From NCBI RefSeq assembly GCF_027111315.2, contig NZ_CP114289.2, forward strand, positions 1,178,001 through 1,242,000: 64,000 nt of DNA. Reading direction: 5' to 3'. The position numbers and the translations under genes were made by a program. The stretch comes from Flavobacterium limnophilum (GTDB lineage Bacteria; Bacteroidota; Bacteroidia; Flavobacteriales; Flavobacteriaceae). The notes below the pieces were generated by a model. It had not been told where the DNA came from, made no database searches, and was given only the letters and a program-made list of their open reading frames with translations. Positions 22,660 through 31,130 of the stretch are shown here, one piece after another. Each line of letters opens with the position of its first letter. The stretch's first letter is position 1.

Positions 22660-25600
22660 ATGTACCTCAACTGCCACTCCTTTCATTCCTTGCGTTATGG
22701 CACCATACCGCTGACAGACTTGATACAACAAGCCGTTGCATCTGGTGTGAAAGCTATGGCATTGACAGACATCAACACGGTTACCGGCATTTATGATTTC
22801 ATCAAAGGGTGCAACGATCTGGGTATAAAACCATTGGTCGGAATAGAATTTCGCTGCAACCATAAATTACGGTATATCGGCTTGGCCAAAAATGCGGAAG
22901 GACTGGCAGAAATGAACCGGTTCTTGACCAAGCATAATTTCGAGAATATGACTTTGCCTTTGGAAGCCCCTGATTTTAAAGAGGTATTTATAATTTACCC
23001 CTTTGAAAATGTTCCTGCGGCTTTGAAAGAAAACGAATTTGTCGGCATTCGTCCGGAACAACTCATCAAATTATACCTGCCAGAATGGAAAAGCAAACAG
23101 CAAAAAATGGTGGTGCTGCAACCCATAACATTCCGCACAAAAAAGGAATTCAACCTCCATAAAATCCTTCGGGCTATCGATACAAACATCATCTTGTCAA
23201 AGCTTGTGGAAGACGATTACTGCAAAACGTCCGAAAAAATGCAGCCTTTGGAGGAACTACTGGCAAAATATGAAGAGTTCCCCGAGATAGTGGCCAATAC
23301 AGAAAAAATAATTCAGGAATGCAATTTCCAATTCGATTTCCAGACTCCTAAAAATAAAAAGTATTATACCAACAATCGAGAAACCGATATGGCGTTGCTG
23401 ACAACTCTTGCGCATCAAGGATTGGTGTGGAGATACGGCGACAATAATCCCGAGGCAAAAGCCAGGGTGGAAAAAGAATTGAAAGTGATTGACGAACTAA
23501 AATTCAGTGGCTATTTCTTGATTACATGGGACATCATCCGCTACAGCAACAGTCGGGGGTTTTTGCATATCGGGCGCGGCAGCGGTGCCAACAGCATAGT
23601 CAGTTATTGCTTGGGTATTACCGACATTTGCCCGATAGAACTGGATTTGTATTTTGAACGCTTCCTCAACGTCAACCGCAAAAGCCCACCCGATTTTGAC
23701 ATAGACTGGTCCTGGAAAGAACGGGATACCATTCTCGAATACATTTTCAATCGCTACGGTGCCGATCACGTGGCGTTTTGCGGTACCAATGTGGAATTCA
23801 AATACAGGTCAATATTCAGGGAAGTGGGCAAGGTTTTTGGCTTGCCAAAAGAAGAACTGGATAGGTTGGCCAAAAACCCGATGGCTTCACACGACCAAAA
23901 TTCAGTGGTAAAGTTTGTGCAGGAATACGGAATGATGCTCGAAAAATACCCCAATCAAAGAAGCATGCATTCTTGTGGCATATTGATTTCGGAGGAACCC
24001 ATTACCAATTATACGCCTTTGGAGATGCCCCCAAAAGGCTTTCCCATTGTGCTTTTCGACATGCACGTGGCCGAAGATATAGGCTTTGAAAAGTTCGATA
24101 TTTTAAGCCAACGAGGGATTGGACATATTGACGACACTGTTAAGCTGATTCAAAAGAACCGCGGCATCAAAGTGGACATCCGCAACACGGCCCTGTCCAA
24201 AAATGAGGCCAAGGCCAATAGCTTCTTGGAACAAGGAAAAACCATAGGATGCTTTTACATTGAAAGCCCCGCAATGCGAGGACTCCTTCGCCGACTCAAA
24301 TGCGACAATTACAAAACGCTCGTGGCAGCTTCCTCAATAATTCGCCCAGGGGTGGCAAAGTCGGGTATGATGAAAGAATACATTTTCAGGCACAACAACC
24401 CCGACAAATTCGAATATTTCCACGATGTTTTTAAGGAACAGCTGGGCGAAACCTACGGCATTATGGTCTATCAGGAAGACGTGATCAAGATTGCCTTGCA
24501 TTATGGTGGGCTTCCCGCTGCAGATGGTGACATCTTGCGACGTGCCATGAGTGGCAAAGGGCGCTCGTTGGTGGCCTTGCAAAAAGTGAAGGAGGACTTT
24601 TTTGTTTCCTGTGCCAAAAAAGGACACCCACAAAAGTTGAGCGAAGAAATATACAGACAAATCGAATCTTTCGCTGGCTATTCATTTTGCAAGGCGCATT
24701 CAGGCTCTTATGCTGTCGAAAGTTACCAAAGCTTGTACCTGAAGGCATACTATCCGGTCGAATTTATGGTGGCGGTCATTAACAATCAGGGAGGCTTTTA
24801 CCGAACCGAAGTGTACATTCACGAAGCTCGGATGTCTGGAGCTACAATACACAATCCTTGCGTCAACAAGAGTGAATACGAAACTTCGGTTTACGGCACC
24901 GATGTCTATCTGGGCTTGATGCACTTGGAAGGATTGGAAACTAGAATAGCACACGGCATTATTGCGGAGCGCAAAGAAAAAGGAGAATTCAAATCCTTGG
25001 AAGATTTCATAAACCGAATCCCGATAGGCATTGAAGGCATCCAGATCCTGATTTTTATTGGTGCCTTTCGTTTTACGGGCAAAACCAAAAACCAATTGCT
25101 GGTCATAGCCCGATTAATCCTGGTAAACTTCAAACCCGAAAACCGCAACCTGATGCTGATTCAAGAACCGGTCAAAGACTATAAACTGCCCGTTCTCGAA
25201 CGCGCTGCTTTTGAAGACGCCTTCGATGAAATAGAATTGCTCAGTTTTCCAGTCTCCTGTTCGCCTTTCGATTTGTTGCAAACCACCTATAGGGGAAAAG
25301 TGATGGCCAAGGACTTGCTCGCTCACCATAAAAAATCGGTAAAAATGCTCGCCTATCTGATTTCCAGAAAACACGTGCCTACCAATAGGGGAACAATGTT
25401 TTTTGGCACTTGGATAGACAGCGAAGGAGTATATTTCGACACGGCACATTTTGCCGACAGCCTAGAAAAATATCCGTTTCAAGGCGGTGGCTGTTATTTG
25501 CTTTTGGGTAACGTGGAAGTCGATTTCCATTTTCCGACCATCACAGTGCTCAAAATGGCAAAAATGCCCTTCATTCCCGATCCAAGATTTTCAAATACCA

Positions 25601-25719
25601 CCGACAGGCAATACAAAGTCCACCAACAAATTCGGGAAGACGTGAGTATGACAAATCGGGCACCCTATCCACAAGAACACGAAATTAACTTGCCCAGACA
25701 GAAAATGATACCCGGATAA
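22660..25719 (+). CDS. error-prone DNA polymerase III alpha-like subunit (DnaE2-type, 1019 aa)
   Basis: The N-terminal PHP domain begins CHSFHSLRYGTIPL and includes GIKPLVGIEF. The polymerase core has GRGSGANSIVSYCLG and the catalytic PPDFDIDW (two of the palm aspartates), then QEDVIKIALHYGG and YSFCKAHSGSYAV (fingers/tau-like region). A helix-hairpin-helix and OB-type C-terminus (GTMFFGTWIDSEG) complete the chain. The length (about 1020 aa, shorter than replicative DnaE) and its pairing with dinB and a LexA-like repressor fit the error-prone DnaE2 class used in SOS mutagenesis. It probably shares the operon promoter at 21370. Confidence 0.85.
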   Translation: MYLNCHSFHSLRYGTIPLTDLIQQAVASGVKAMALTDINTVTGIYDFIKGCNDLGIKPLVGIEFRCNHKLRYIGLAKNAEGLAEMNRFLTKHNFENMTLPLEAPDFKEVFIIYPFENVPAALKENEFVGIRPEQLIKLYLPEWKSKQQKMVVLQPITFRTKKEFNLHKILRAIDTNIILSKLVEDDYCKTSEKMQPLEELLAKYEEFPEIVANTEKIIQECNFQFDFQTPKNKKYYTNNRETDMALLTTLAHQGLVWRYGDNNPEAKARVEKELKVIDELKFSGYFLITWDIIRYSNSRGFLHIGRGSGANSIVSYCLGITDICPIELDLYFERFLNVNRKSPPDFDIDWSWKERDTILEYIFNRYGADHVAFCGTNVEFKYRSIFREVGKVFGLPKEELDRLAKNPMASHDQNSVVKFVQEYGMMLEKYPNQRSMHSCGILISEEPITNYTPLEMPPKGFPIVLFDMHVAEDIGFEKFDILSQRGIGHIDDTVKLIQKNRGIKVDIRNTALSKNEAKANSFLEQGKTIGCFYIESPAMRGLLRRLKCDNYKTLVAASSIIRPGVAKSGMMKEYIFRHNNPDKFEYFHDVFKEQLGETYGIMVYQEDVIKIALHYGGLPAADGDILRRAMSGKGRSLVALQKVKEDFFVSCAKKGHPQKLSEEIYRQIESFAGYSFCKAHSGSYAVESYQSLYLKAYYPVEFMVAVINNQGGFYRTEVYIHEARMSGATIHNPCVNKSEYETSVYGTDVYLGLMHLEGLETRIAHGIIAERKEKGEFKSLEDFINRIPIGIEGIQILIFIGAFRFTGKTKNQLLVIARLILVNFKPENRNLMLIQEPVKDYKLPVLERAAFEDAFDEIELLSFPVSCSPFDLLQTTYRGKVMAKDLLAHHKKSVKMLAYLISRKHVPTNRGTMFFGTWIDSEGVYFDTAHFADSLEKYPFQGGGCYLLLGNVEVDFHFPTITVLKMAKMPFIPDPRFSNTTDRQYKVHQQIREDVSMTNRAPYPQEHEINLPRQKMIPG

Positions 25720-25740
25720 AGAAAATCATCATTTTTTTGT

Positions 25741-25832
25741 CATTTCGACAAAGGAGAACCCGAGCGAAGCGAACAGGCGTAGCAATCACATCAGTTGCTC
25801 ACATTATGCGATTTCTCCCATTGGTCGAAATG
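25741..25832. repeat. 92-bp imperfect palindromic repeat
   Basis: CATTTCGAC (25741-25749) pairs with GTCGAAATG (25824-25832), and GGAGAA (25753-25758) with TTCTCC (25813-25818). The text (CATTTCGAC... GGAGAA... GCGAAGCGAAC) is typical of dispersed intergenic repeats in flavobacteria. It lies just after the dnaE-like gene. Confidence 0.65.
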
Positions 25833-26207
25833 GCAAATAAATCCTTAACTTAATGACATTGCTGGAGAGCCTGTCCCTAACAATTCGGGAGGTGCCCGCA
25901 GGGCGGGGTGGTTCCTTCTCCAAAACCTTCCCCCTCCTCTCCAATCCTTCCCACAGCTACTGAAACTAGAAAAATAAAAAAAATAACCTTTACGGTTTCC
26001 CGTAAAATCCTTGAACCAAAAGGACTTACTTTTGAAAATAGAAAAAAAACAATAGGATTTTTATCAGTGTTTTCGGTATTAATTTATATATTTGAGGAAA
26101 TAACAAATGCTACAAATTAGCGACAATCTATCCAATTATGGGTGTATAGGTGCTGCTTGATAGCGAGTATATACAAGTTACCCACAAGCTAACCAGACCA
26201 ACAAACA
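25833..26207. other. intergenic region with GC-rich repeat and 108-bp repeat
   Basis: Holds a GC-rich stretch around 25885-25915 (GTGCCCGCAGGGCGGGG), then the 108-bp promoter repeat and a leader. A 70-codon frame from 25908 runs through these repeats and is not credible as a gene. Confidence 0.55.
25987..26094 (+). repeat. 108-bp promoter-bearing repeat, copy 1
   Basis: Begins CCTTTACGGTTTCCCGTAAA (palindromic TTTACGG/CCGTAAA) and ends in TATATTTG, a -7 box. It is about 88% identical, by eye, to 27743-27850, with the same length. It precedes the HNH gene. Confidence 0.75.
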
Positions 26208-27041
26208 ATGGCATTAAACAGAGACAATTTCACAACTAAAACAGTAGATATACTTGCTAAAAGAGTCGGATATCAATGTTCAAACCCAAACTGCAGAAAA
26301 GCAACAGTCGGACCTAATACTGCGAAAGATAAAGCGACAATAGTTGGAGTTGCCGCACATATTACTGCTGCTTCACCGGGAGGTCCAAGATACAATGGAG
26401 TTTTAACAACAGAGCAAAGAAAAGATATTGAAAACGGAATTTGGCTATGTGTCAATTGTTCAACACTAATAGATAAAGATCCAAATGCATTTTCTGTGAC
26501 AATGCTTTATGATTGGAAAGAATATTCAGAAAATGAAATGAACAAACAATTATTAGGCGTCGAATTAAAAACAGAAAGGCCTTTTATAGAAGCTGACCTA
26601 ATATGGTCAAATAGCCAAAAGTGGAATAGAGGATATAGCTATAAAAATAAAGAACTTTACGGAAATGTAATTGTTCTTGGCGAAAACAAACCAATAATTA
26701 TTTGGAATTTGGTTTGGAATTTTAAAATTGCACTTTATAACAATTCAAGATTTCCCGCTTTTAATATAAAAATTGAGCAAATAGGTGGAACGAATTTCAG
26801 CTCAATTGATTCATTATCTAAAATAAACAATTTACCACCTTATGCAGACTTAGAATTAAGAGCAAGTTTTGAAAATTATTTCGAAGGAACTCATCTTGAA
26901 GCAGACGAATTGATAAAACCGAAAGTACCCGAAATTATCCAAGGACTTCAGATGCGAATGACTTATAATGATGAAAATGGAAAAGAACACGCAACAATAT
27001 TCACAATTAACGGAGAGGAATTTAACAACGAAAGAATATAA
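26208..27041 (+). CDS. HNH-domain protein with C-terminal beta-rich domain (277 aa)
   Basis: Residues ~20-90 form an HNH/treble-clef fold: C24 and C29 (CSNPNC), VAAHITAASPGGPRYNG with H51, then ENGIWLCVNCSTLID with N76, C81 and C84. In the family that I know, the final motif is CxxCH; here the His is Ser85, which may weaken metal binding or catalysis. Residues ~110-277 are beta-rich (IIWNLVWNFKIALYNNSR) and could bind a ligand or second messenger. It sits between two copies of a 108-bp promoter repeat near other defence genes, so an anti-phage role is plausible. Confidence 0.65.
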   Translation: MALNRDNFTTKTVDILAKRVGYQCSNPNCRKATVGPNTAKDKATIVGVAAHITAASPGGPRYNGVLTTEQRKDIENGIWLCVNCSTLIDKDPNAFSVTMLYDWKEYSENEMNKQLLGVELKTERPFIEADLIWSNSQKWNRGYSYKNKELYGNVIVLGENKPIIIWNLVWNFKIALYNNSRFPAFNIKIEQIGGTNFSSIDSLSKINNLPPYADLELRASFENYFEGTHLEADELIKPKVPEIIQGLQMRMTYNDENGKEHATIFTINGEEFNNERI

Positions 27042-27207
27042 AGCCTGCGGGTAACAGCCATTTTGAGCTAGTTGGAATTTAGTGGAATTACTGTTTCGCA
27101 TCAAATTTTCGTTAAGTTGAAAACTGAAAGGTTACGAACTTCCAGCCATTTCAAAGCAGAGAAACGTTGGCGGCAATAGCAAGACACATTCCTATAAAAA
27201 GACACCT

Positions 27208-27663
27208 ATGAATATCAACGATTTAAAAAACAAAGGAAGAGCAGTTAAAAAATCTCAAATCCGAGGTAGATTTAGAGGTTTTAGAAAAGAAAGATTATTT
27301 TACTTGACAGACGGAACAGGCTGGATTCAAAAAGAATACAAATATTGGTATCATTATGAATATAATCCATCAATTACTATTTATGAACATAGTGACAGAT
27401 ATTATTTTGCAATTGACGGTCAGAGCGAATTTGTAGAAGTCAAACAGGCTAAAGATATTTCTCGCCACACAATTGTTAGCGATTTCAATGGCTGGAATGG
27501 AGATAGCATTTTTGTAATGGAAAACGGGGAAGTTTGGCAACAAGATGAATATGATTATGAATACAATTATTCATATCGTCCAGACGCTACTATCTATAAT
27601 GACGGTTGGAATTACAGAATGGAAGTTGAAGGTTGTACTGTTCAAGTTAAAAGAATTAAATAA
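27208..27663 (+). CDS. unknown protein with two internal beta repeats (151 aa)
   Basis: Residues ~20-78 (GRFRGFRKERLFYLTDGTGW, Y-rich strand, ITIYEHSDRYYFAIDG) and ~85-150 (SDFNGWNGDSIFVMENGEVW, Y-rich strand, ATIYNDGWNYRMEVEG) are clearly duplicates. Each repeat could form a small beta sandwich or barrel similar to SH3-like modules. No catalytic motif. It shares the repeat-flanked segment with the HNH gene but is 167 bases downstream of it. Confidence 0.6.
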   Translation: MNINDLKNKGRAVKKSQIRGRFRGFRKERLFYLTDGTGWIQKEYKYWYHYEYNPSITIYEHSDRYYFAIDGQSEFVEVKQAKDISRHTIVSDFNGWNGDSIFVMENGEVWQQDEYDYEYNYSYRPDATIYNDGWNYRMEVEGCTVQVKRIK

Positions 27664-27742
27664 AGCTACTACCGTCAACAGCCACAGTTGTTGCGCAACC
27701 TTATTCAAAAACTAAACTTTCAAAATAAGCATAAAAAACCAG

Positions 27743-27850
27743 CCTTTACGGTTTCCCGTAAAACCCCTAACTCAAAAGAACTTACTTTAGAAAATAGAAA
27801 TAAAACAGTATGTTTTTTATCAGTGTTTTCGGTATTAATTTATATATTTG
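27743..27850 (+). repeat. 108-bp promoter-bearing repeat, copy 2
   Basis: Same structure as copy 1, ending TATATTTG at 27843-27850, 117 bases before the DUF4297 gene. The gap 27664-27967 otherwise shows only the palindrome GTTGCGCAAC (about 27688-27697). Confidence 0.75.
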
Positions 27851-27967
27851 GTAAAACTTACATATGATGTTTATCATATATAGCTACCCTAAAACAGATC
27901 GCTTTGTGTGATTTTGTCACACATATAAATGAGTTGGGCGACACCCTAAAAAAAAACGAGACGTTAA

Positions 27968-29059
27968 ATGACAGATAAAACAATAAATTCAGGACCAGAC
28001 GCACAAAACGGATTCGCTTTGCAAAGGAATACTGCTATTTTTTTGTTATTAGAAAACTATTTTAGTAAGTTTCAAAATAAAAAATACTTTGTCTGTCTTG
28101 AACATCACGAAGATTTTTTATTCTGCTTTTTGAATGAAAATGATACAGTATCTTTAATAGAAGCATATCAATCAAAAAAAAAGGCACCCGATATTTGGCG
28201 TTTAAACAATGAATTGTTTGGAATAATAACTAAATTATTAAAAACTGGTACAGAATTAATTCAAGATCAAATTTCTAAATCTTCAGATTACAATCATATA
28301 CTTTACTTCTCTTCTAATCAGACCATACATTTAGAACACAAACCAAAAAAAAATGAGCAATTGCCAACTGTTTCTGTTTCAATAAAAGCTGATAATCCAA
28401 ATTCACTTTTTACAAGCTTACCAAACGAAATTAAAGAAAAATTAAAAACAAACATTACTGAAATTGATTTACACAAGGAGTTAGATAATTTAAGTTTTAT
28501 TTGGATACCTTTTACAACAACTGAAAAAGAACAGGAAAATCAACTTGTAGGTAAAATAGATGAAGTGTTTGAAAATCAGATTTTTGATAAAAGAGCAGCA
28601 ATCGATACTTTAATCAGTTTATTTAGAAAAATTGAAACCACTTATAATAAAGGTAATATTGTAAAACTATTAGATAAAACCAAAAGAGTAAGCAATTCTG
28701 AAGTTGAAAACGCTTTTAATATTTTAACAACAAAAGCCAAATGTTTTGATTATTGGCACAGAAAAAAAGCAGAAGTTTCTTTAAAGTTAAAAATAAGAAT
28801 TATTGAAAAAGAAACATTTGAGTTAGCGTTTGATAGTGCTTTTGATTTATTTAAAAGTTTCAAAGAAGCCGAACATCAAAAGATTTTCAACTTTGTAAAT
28901 AAACAAATTAATAATTTAACTTCTTTTTCAGAAGAAGATTGTGTATTTGAACTTTTAGAGTTATTTAAAAGTTCTGAAAGAACAAAATTTAATGACTTGC
29001 AATTAAAAGCTATACTATTTGCAGCGCTTTTTGAAGTATTATACTTAACAGAAAACTAA
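27968..29059 (+). CDS. DUF4297/Cap4-type nuclease, Lamassu LmuA-like (363 aa)
   Basis: The N-terminus carries the DUF4297 pattern SGPDAQNGFALQRNTAIF, then CLEHHEDFLF and IEAYQSKKK, giving E...E-x-x-Q-x-K of a PD-(D/E)XK-type dsDNA nuclease (residues ~45-72). The C-terminal ~240 residues are helical. DUF4297 domains are the effectors in Cap4 CBASS proteins and in some Lamassu systems. The next gene, 2 bases downstream, is an SMC/Rad50-like ATPase, the Lamassu LmuB-type partner. I infer a two-gene Lamassu-like system; no LmuC-like third gene is visible. Confidence 0.7.
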   Translation: MTDKTINSGPDAQNGFALQRNTAIFLLLENYFSKFQNKKYFVCLEHHEDFLFCFLNENDTVSLIEAYQSKKKAPDIWRLNNELFGIITKLLKTGTELIQDQISKSSDYNHILYFSSNQTIHLEHKPKKNEQLPTVSVSIKADNPNSLFTSLPNEIKEKLKTNITEIDLHKELDNLSFIWIPFTTTEKEQENQLVGKIDEVFENQIFDKRAAIDTLISLFRKIETTYNKGNIVKLLDKTKRVSNSEVENAFNILTTKAKCFDYWHRKKAEVSLKLKIRIIEKETFELAFDSAFDLFKSFKEAEHQKIFNFVNKQINNLTSFSEEDCVFELLELFKSSERTKFNDLQLKAILFAALFEVLYLTEN

Positions 29060-29061
29060 CT

Positions 29062-30780
29062 ATGAAATCTCAAATAATTTATAAAAACTTTTTTATTTTT
29101 TCTGAAAAAAGTAATACAAGCTTTTTTACTACTTTTAGTAGTGATATTAATATTATTCACGGGAAAAATACATCCGGAAAAAGTACAATAATTCAGGCGA
29201 TTCATTATGCTTTTGGAATAAATGACGAAAAACATAAGTTAGCCGAAATTCTATCAGAAAAGGTAATCTTCAGATTAGATTTTCTGATAAAAAAAGAATT
29301 TGTAGAAAATATTACAATAGTTAGAGATGACGATTTTATTTATATTAAAAGAGAAAACCAACCTTTAGAAAAATTTTCGGGTATTATTGGGAATTCATCT
29401 AAAGAACATATTAAATTGAAACATTATTTAGCTGAATTATGTGGATTTAATCTACAATTAGAAACTTCTGGAGAATATAAACTTGCTTCTTTAGAAGCTA
29501 TGTTTTTACCTTATTACGTTGCTCAAGATTATGGATGGGTTTTGGCTTTAAAATCATTTCGTGGCTTAGATTTTTTTAGAAATTTTAAATATGATTATTA
29601 TGATTACTATTTAGGTATTACAAATGAATATGATAGATTAGAAAAACAAAATCTAGAAAAAGAAAAGAAGGATTTTGAAAATCAAATCAAATTTCTAACA
29701 AATATTGAAAAACAAAATGACGAATTAAATCTTTCAAAATTAAAAGATGAATCGTTTATTTCTAAATCAATTGAATATATTGATTCATATAAAAAAAATA
29801 AGGATGAATTAATCCAAACGGAGAAAAAATATATAGTAAAATGTAACGAAGTAACTTTTTATGAAGAGAGATTAAAAATTTTAAATAAAGTAAAAATTTC
29901 TCTTAAAAAAGAAAATCCAATAAAAGACGACTGTCCTACTTGTAAACAAAGTTTACCAAGTTTATTAGAGAACATCTACGAGTATTCGCAAGATGTAAAT
30001 AACACAAATGCAGAAATCGAAAAAATAAAAGTAAAATTTAAAGACTTACAAAGTACTATTAACAGTCTAGAAGAAAAGATATCTATTCAAAAAGAAAAAG
30101 TAACGAAGGATTATTCAATATTAGATAAATACAAAATTGAAGATTTAACTTTTGGTACTTGGTTAGATAACAAAACTAAAGTCAAACTTTCTGAGAATAT
30201 TTTAACTCAAATAGGTGAAACAACAATTAATCTTAATAAAAAAATAAGTGAATTAAAAAAATTCAAAACTGATGATGAAATAAAGAAAGAAAGGAATTCG
30301 AGAGATTTTCAATTCAAAAATTACTTTATAGATTTTTTAAATGAATTGAATGTTAAAAAATTTGATGATGATAAGTACACATTGCTTTACTGGATGGGAA
30401 TTTTTCCAAAACAAGGTGTCGAGCTTTTGAAAACTATGTTAGCTTATTATTTTGCTTTTAATAGAGTAATTGAAGATACAGAATATATACATAGATTACC
30501 GTTTTTATTAGATGCTATTTTCAAAGAAGATATAGATGAAGATAACAGAAAATTGATTCTTAAATTTATTTATAAAAACAAGCCAAAAAATGAACAAATA
30601 ATTTTCTCATTTGCTGAATCAAAGAAAAATCCAAAAACAGCTGAGGAATACAATAGAGAATTAATGAAAAATGAAGCTAAATTAATTTTAACTGATTTGA
30701 AAAATGAAAGGTCAGTTTTAAAACCTCTTACTGGTGACCAAAATGAATATTTAGAAGAAACATTAAAATTAATCGAATAA
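29062..30780 (+). CDS. SMC/Rad50-like ATPase, Lamassu LmuB-like (572 aa)
   Basis: Walker A is HGKNTSGKST (residues ~33-42). Two coiled-coil arms (residues ~190-285 and ~305-400) flank a zinc-hook motif CPTC (~291-294). The C-terminal lobe has RLPFLLDAIFKEDID (~478-492), a Walker B-like region, and IIFSFAESKK after it. This is the architecture of SMC-like defence ATPases that sense DNA ends or replication intermediates and release the nuclease. It is shorter than Rad50 (short coils), as usual for defence versions. Tight spacing with the DUF4297 gene indicates one operon. Confidence 0.75.
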   Translation: MKSQIIYKNFFIFSEKSNTSFFTTFSSDINIIHGKNTSGKSTIIQAIHYAFGINDEKHKLAEILSEKVIFRLDFLIKKEFVENITIVRDDDFIYIKRENQPLEKFSGIIGNSSKEHIKLKHYLAELCGFNLQLETSGEYKLASLEAMFLPYYVAQDYGWVLALKSFRGLDFFRNFKYDYYDYYLGITNEYDRLEKQNLEKEKKDFENQIKFLTNIEKQNDELNLSKLKDESFISKSIEYIDSYKKNKDELIQTEKKYIVKCNEVTFYEERLKILNKVKISLKKENPIKDDCPTCKQSLPSLLENIYEYSQDVNNTNAEIEKIKVKFKDLQSTINSLEEKISIQKEKVTKDYSILDKYKIEDLTFGTWLDNKTKVKLSENILTQIGETTINLNKKISELKKFKTDDEIKKERNSRDFQFKNYFIDFLNELNVKKFDDDKYTLLYWMGIFPKQGVELLKTMLAYYFAFNRVIEDTEYIHRLPFLLDAIFKEDIDEDNRKLILKFIYKNKPKNEQIIFSFAESKKNPKTAEEYNRELMKNEAKLILTDLKNERSVLKPLTGDQNEYLEETLKLIE

Positions 30781-30889
30781 AATAGCAATCGCCCAATACA
30801 CGCTACAAGCAAGCTGGGCATTTGGATTGATTTAAAGAGGGTTTTGTATCTGAAAAATTAGTTTTTAACCGAAAGTTTAGGTTTTCTTA

Positions 30890-30930
30890 ACCCGCTCGCG
30901 CGGAATTGCATTCCGTGCCCATTCCAATAA
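30890..30930 (+). repeat. 41-bp hairpin repeat, copy 2
   Basis: Starts ACCCGCTCGCGCGGAATTGC; stem CGGAAT/ATTCCG around TGC. Confidence 0.85.
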
Positions 30931-30993
30931 TTATGAGATGGATTATTTAATATTTAATAAGATATAGCCAATAGTTATAAAATACATTCTCAT

Positions 30994-31034
30994 ACCCGTT
31001 AGCGCGGAATTGCATTCCGTGCCCATTCCAATAA
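30994..31034 (+). repeat. 41-bp hairpin repeat, copy 3
   Basis: Identical to copy 2 except GTTAG in place of GCTCG near the start. Confidence 0.85.
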
Positions 31035-31097
31035 GTATCTACAACAATCAAAATCAATTTATCCCACCCCATTTACAATACTATTAATAAAGACCCT

Positions 31098-31105
31098 TAT
31101 ATTTG
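31098..31105 (+). promoter_or_regulatory. -7 box TATATTTG for xseA-xseB
   Basis: Perfect TAnnTTTG box 25 bases before the xseA ATG. Confidence 0.6.
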
Positions 31106-31130
31106 ATGCAATCCAAAACCCGAAACCGGA

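Larger units (their letters stand above)
30781..31130. other. 350-bp intergenic region with two 41-bp repeats and xseA promoter
   Basis: No credible gene. It contains two 41-bp hairpin repeats and the TATATTTG box for xseA. Confidence 0.65.

Noticed and set aside
25908..26120. 70-codon plus-strand frame
   Set aside because: It lies across a GC-rich repeat and the 108-bp promoter repeat, so the apparent protein is repeat sequence.
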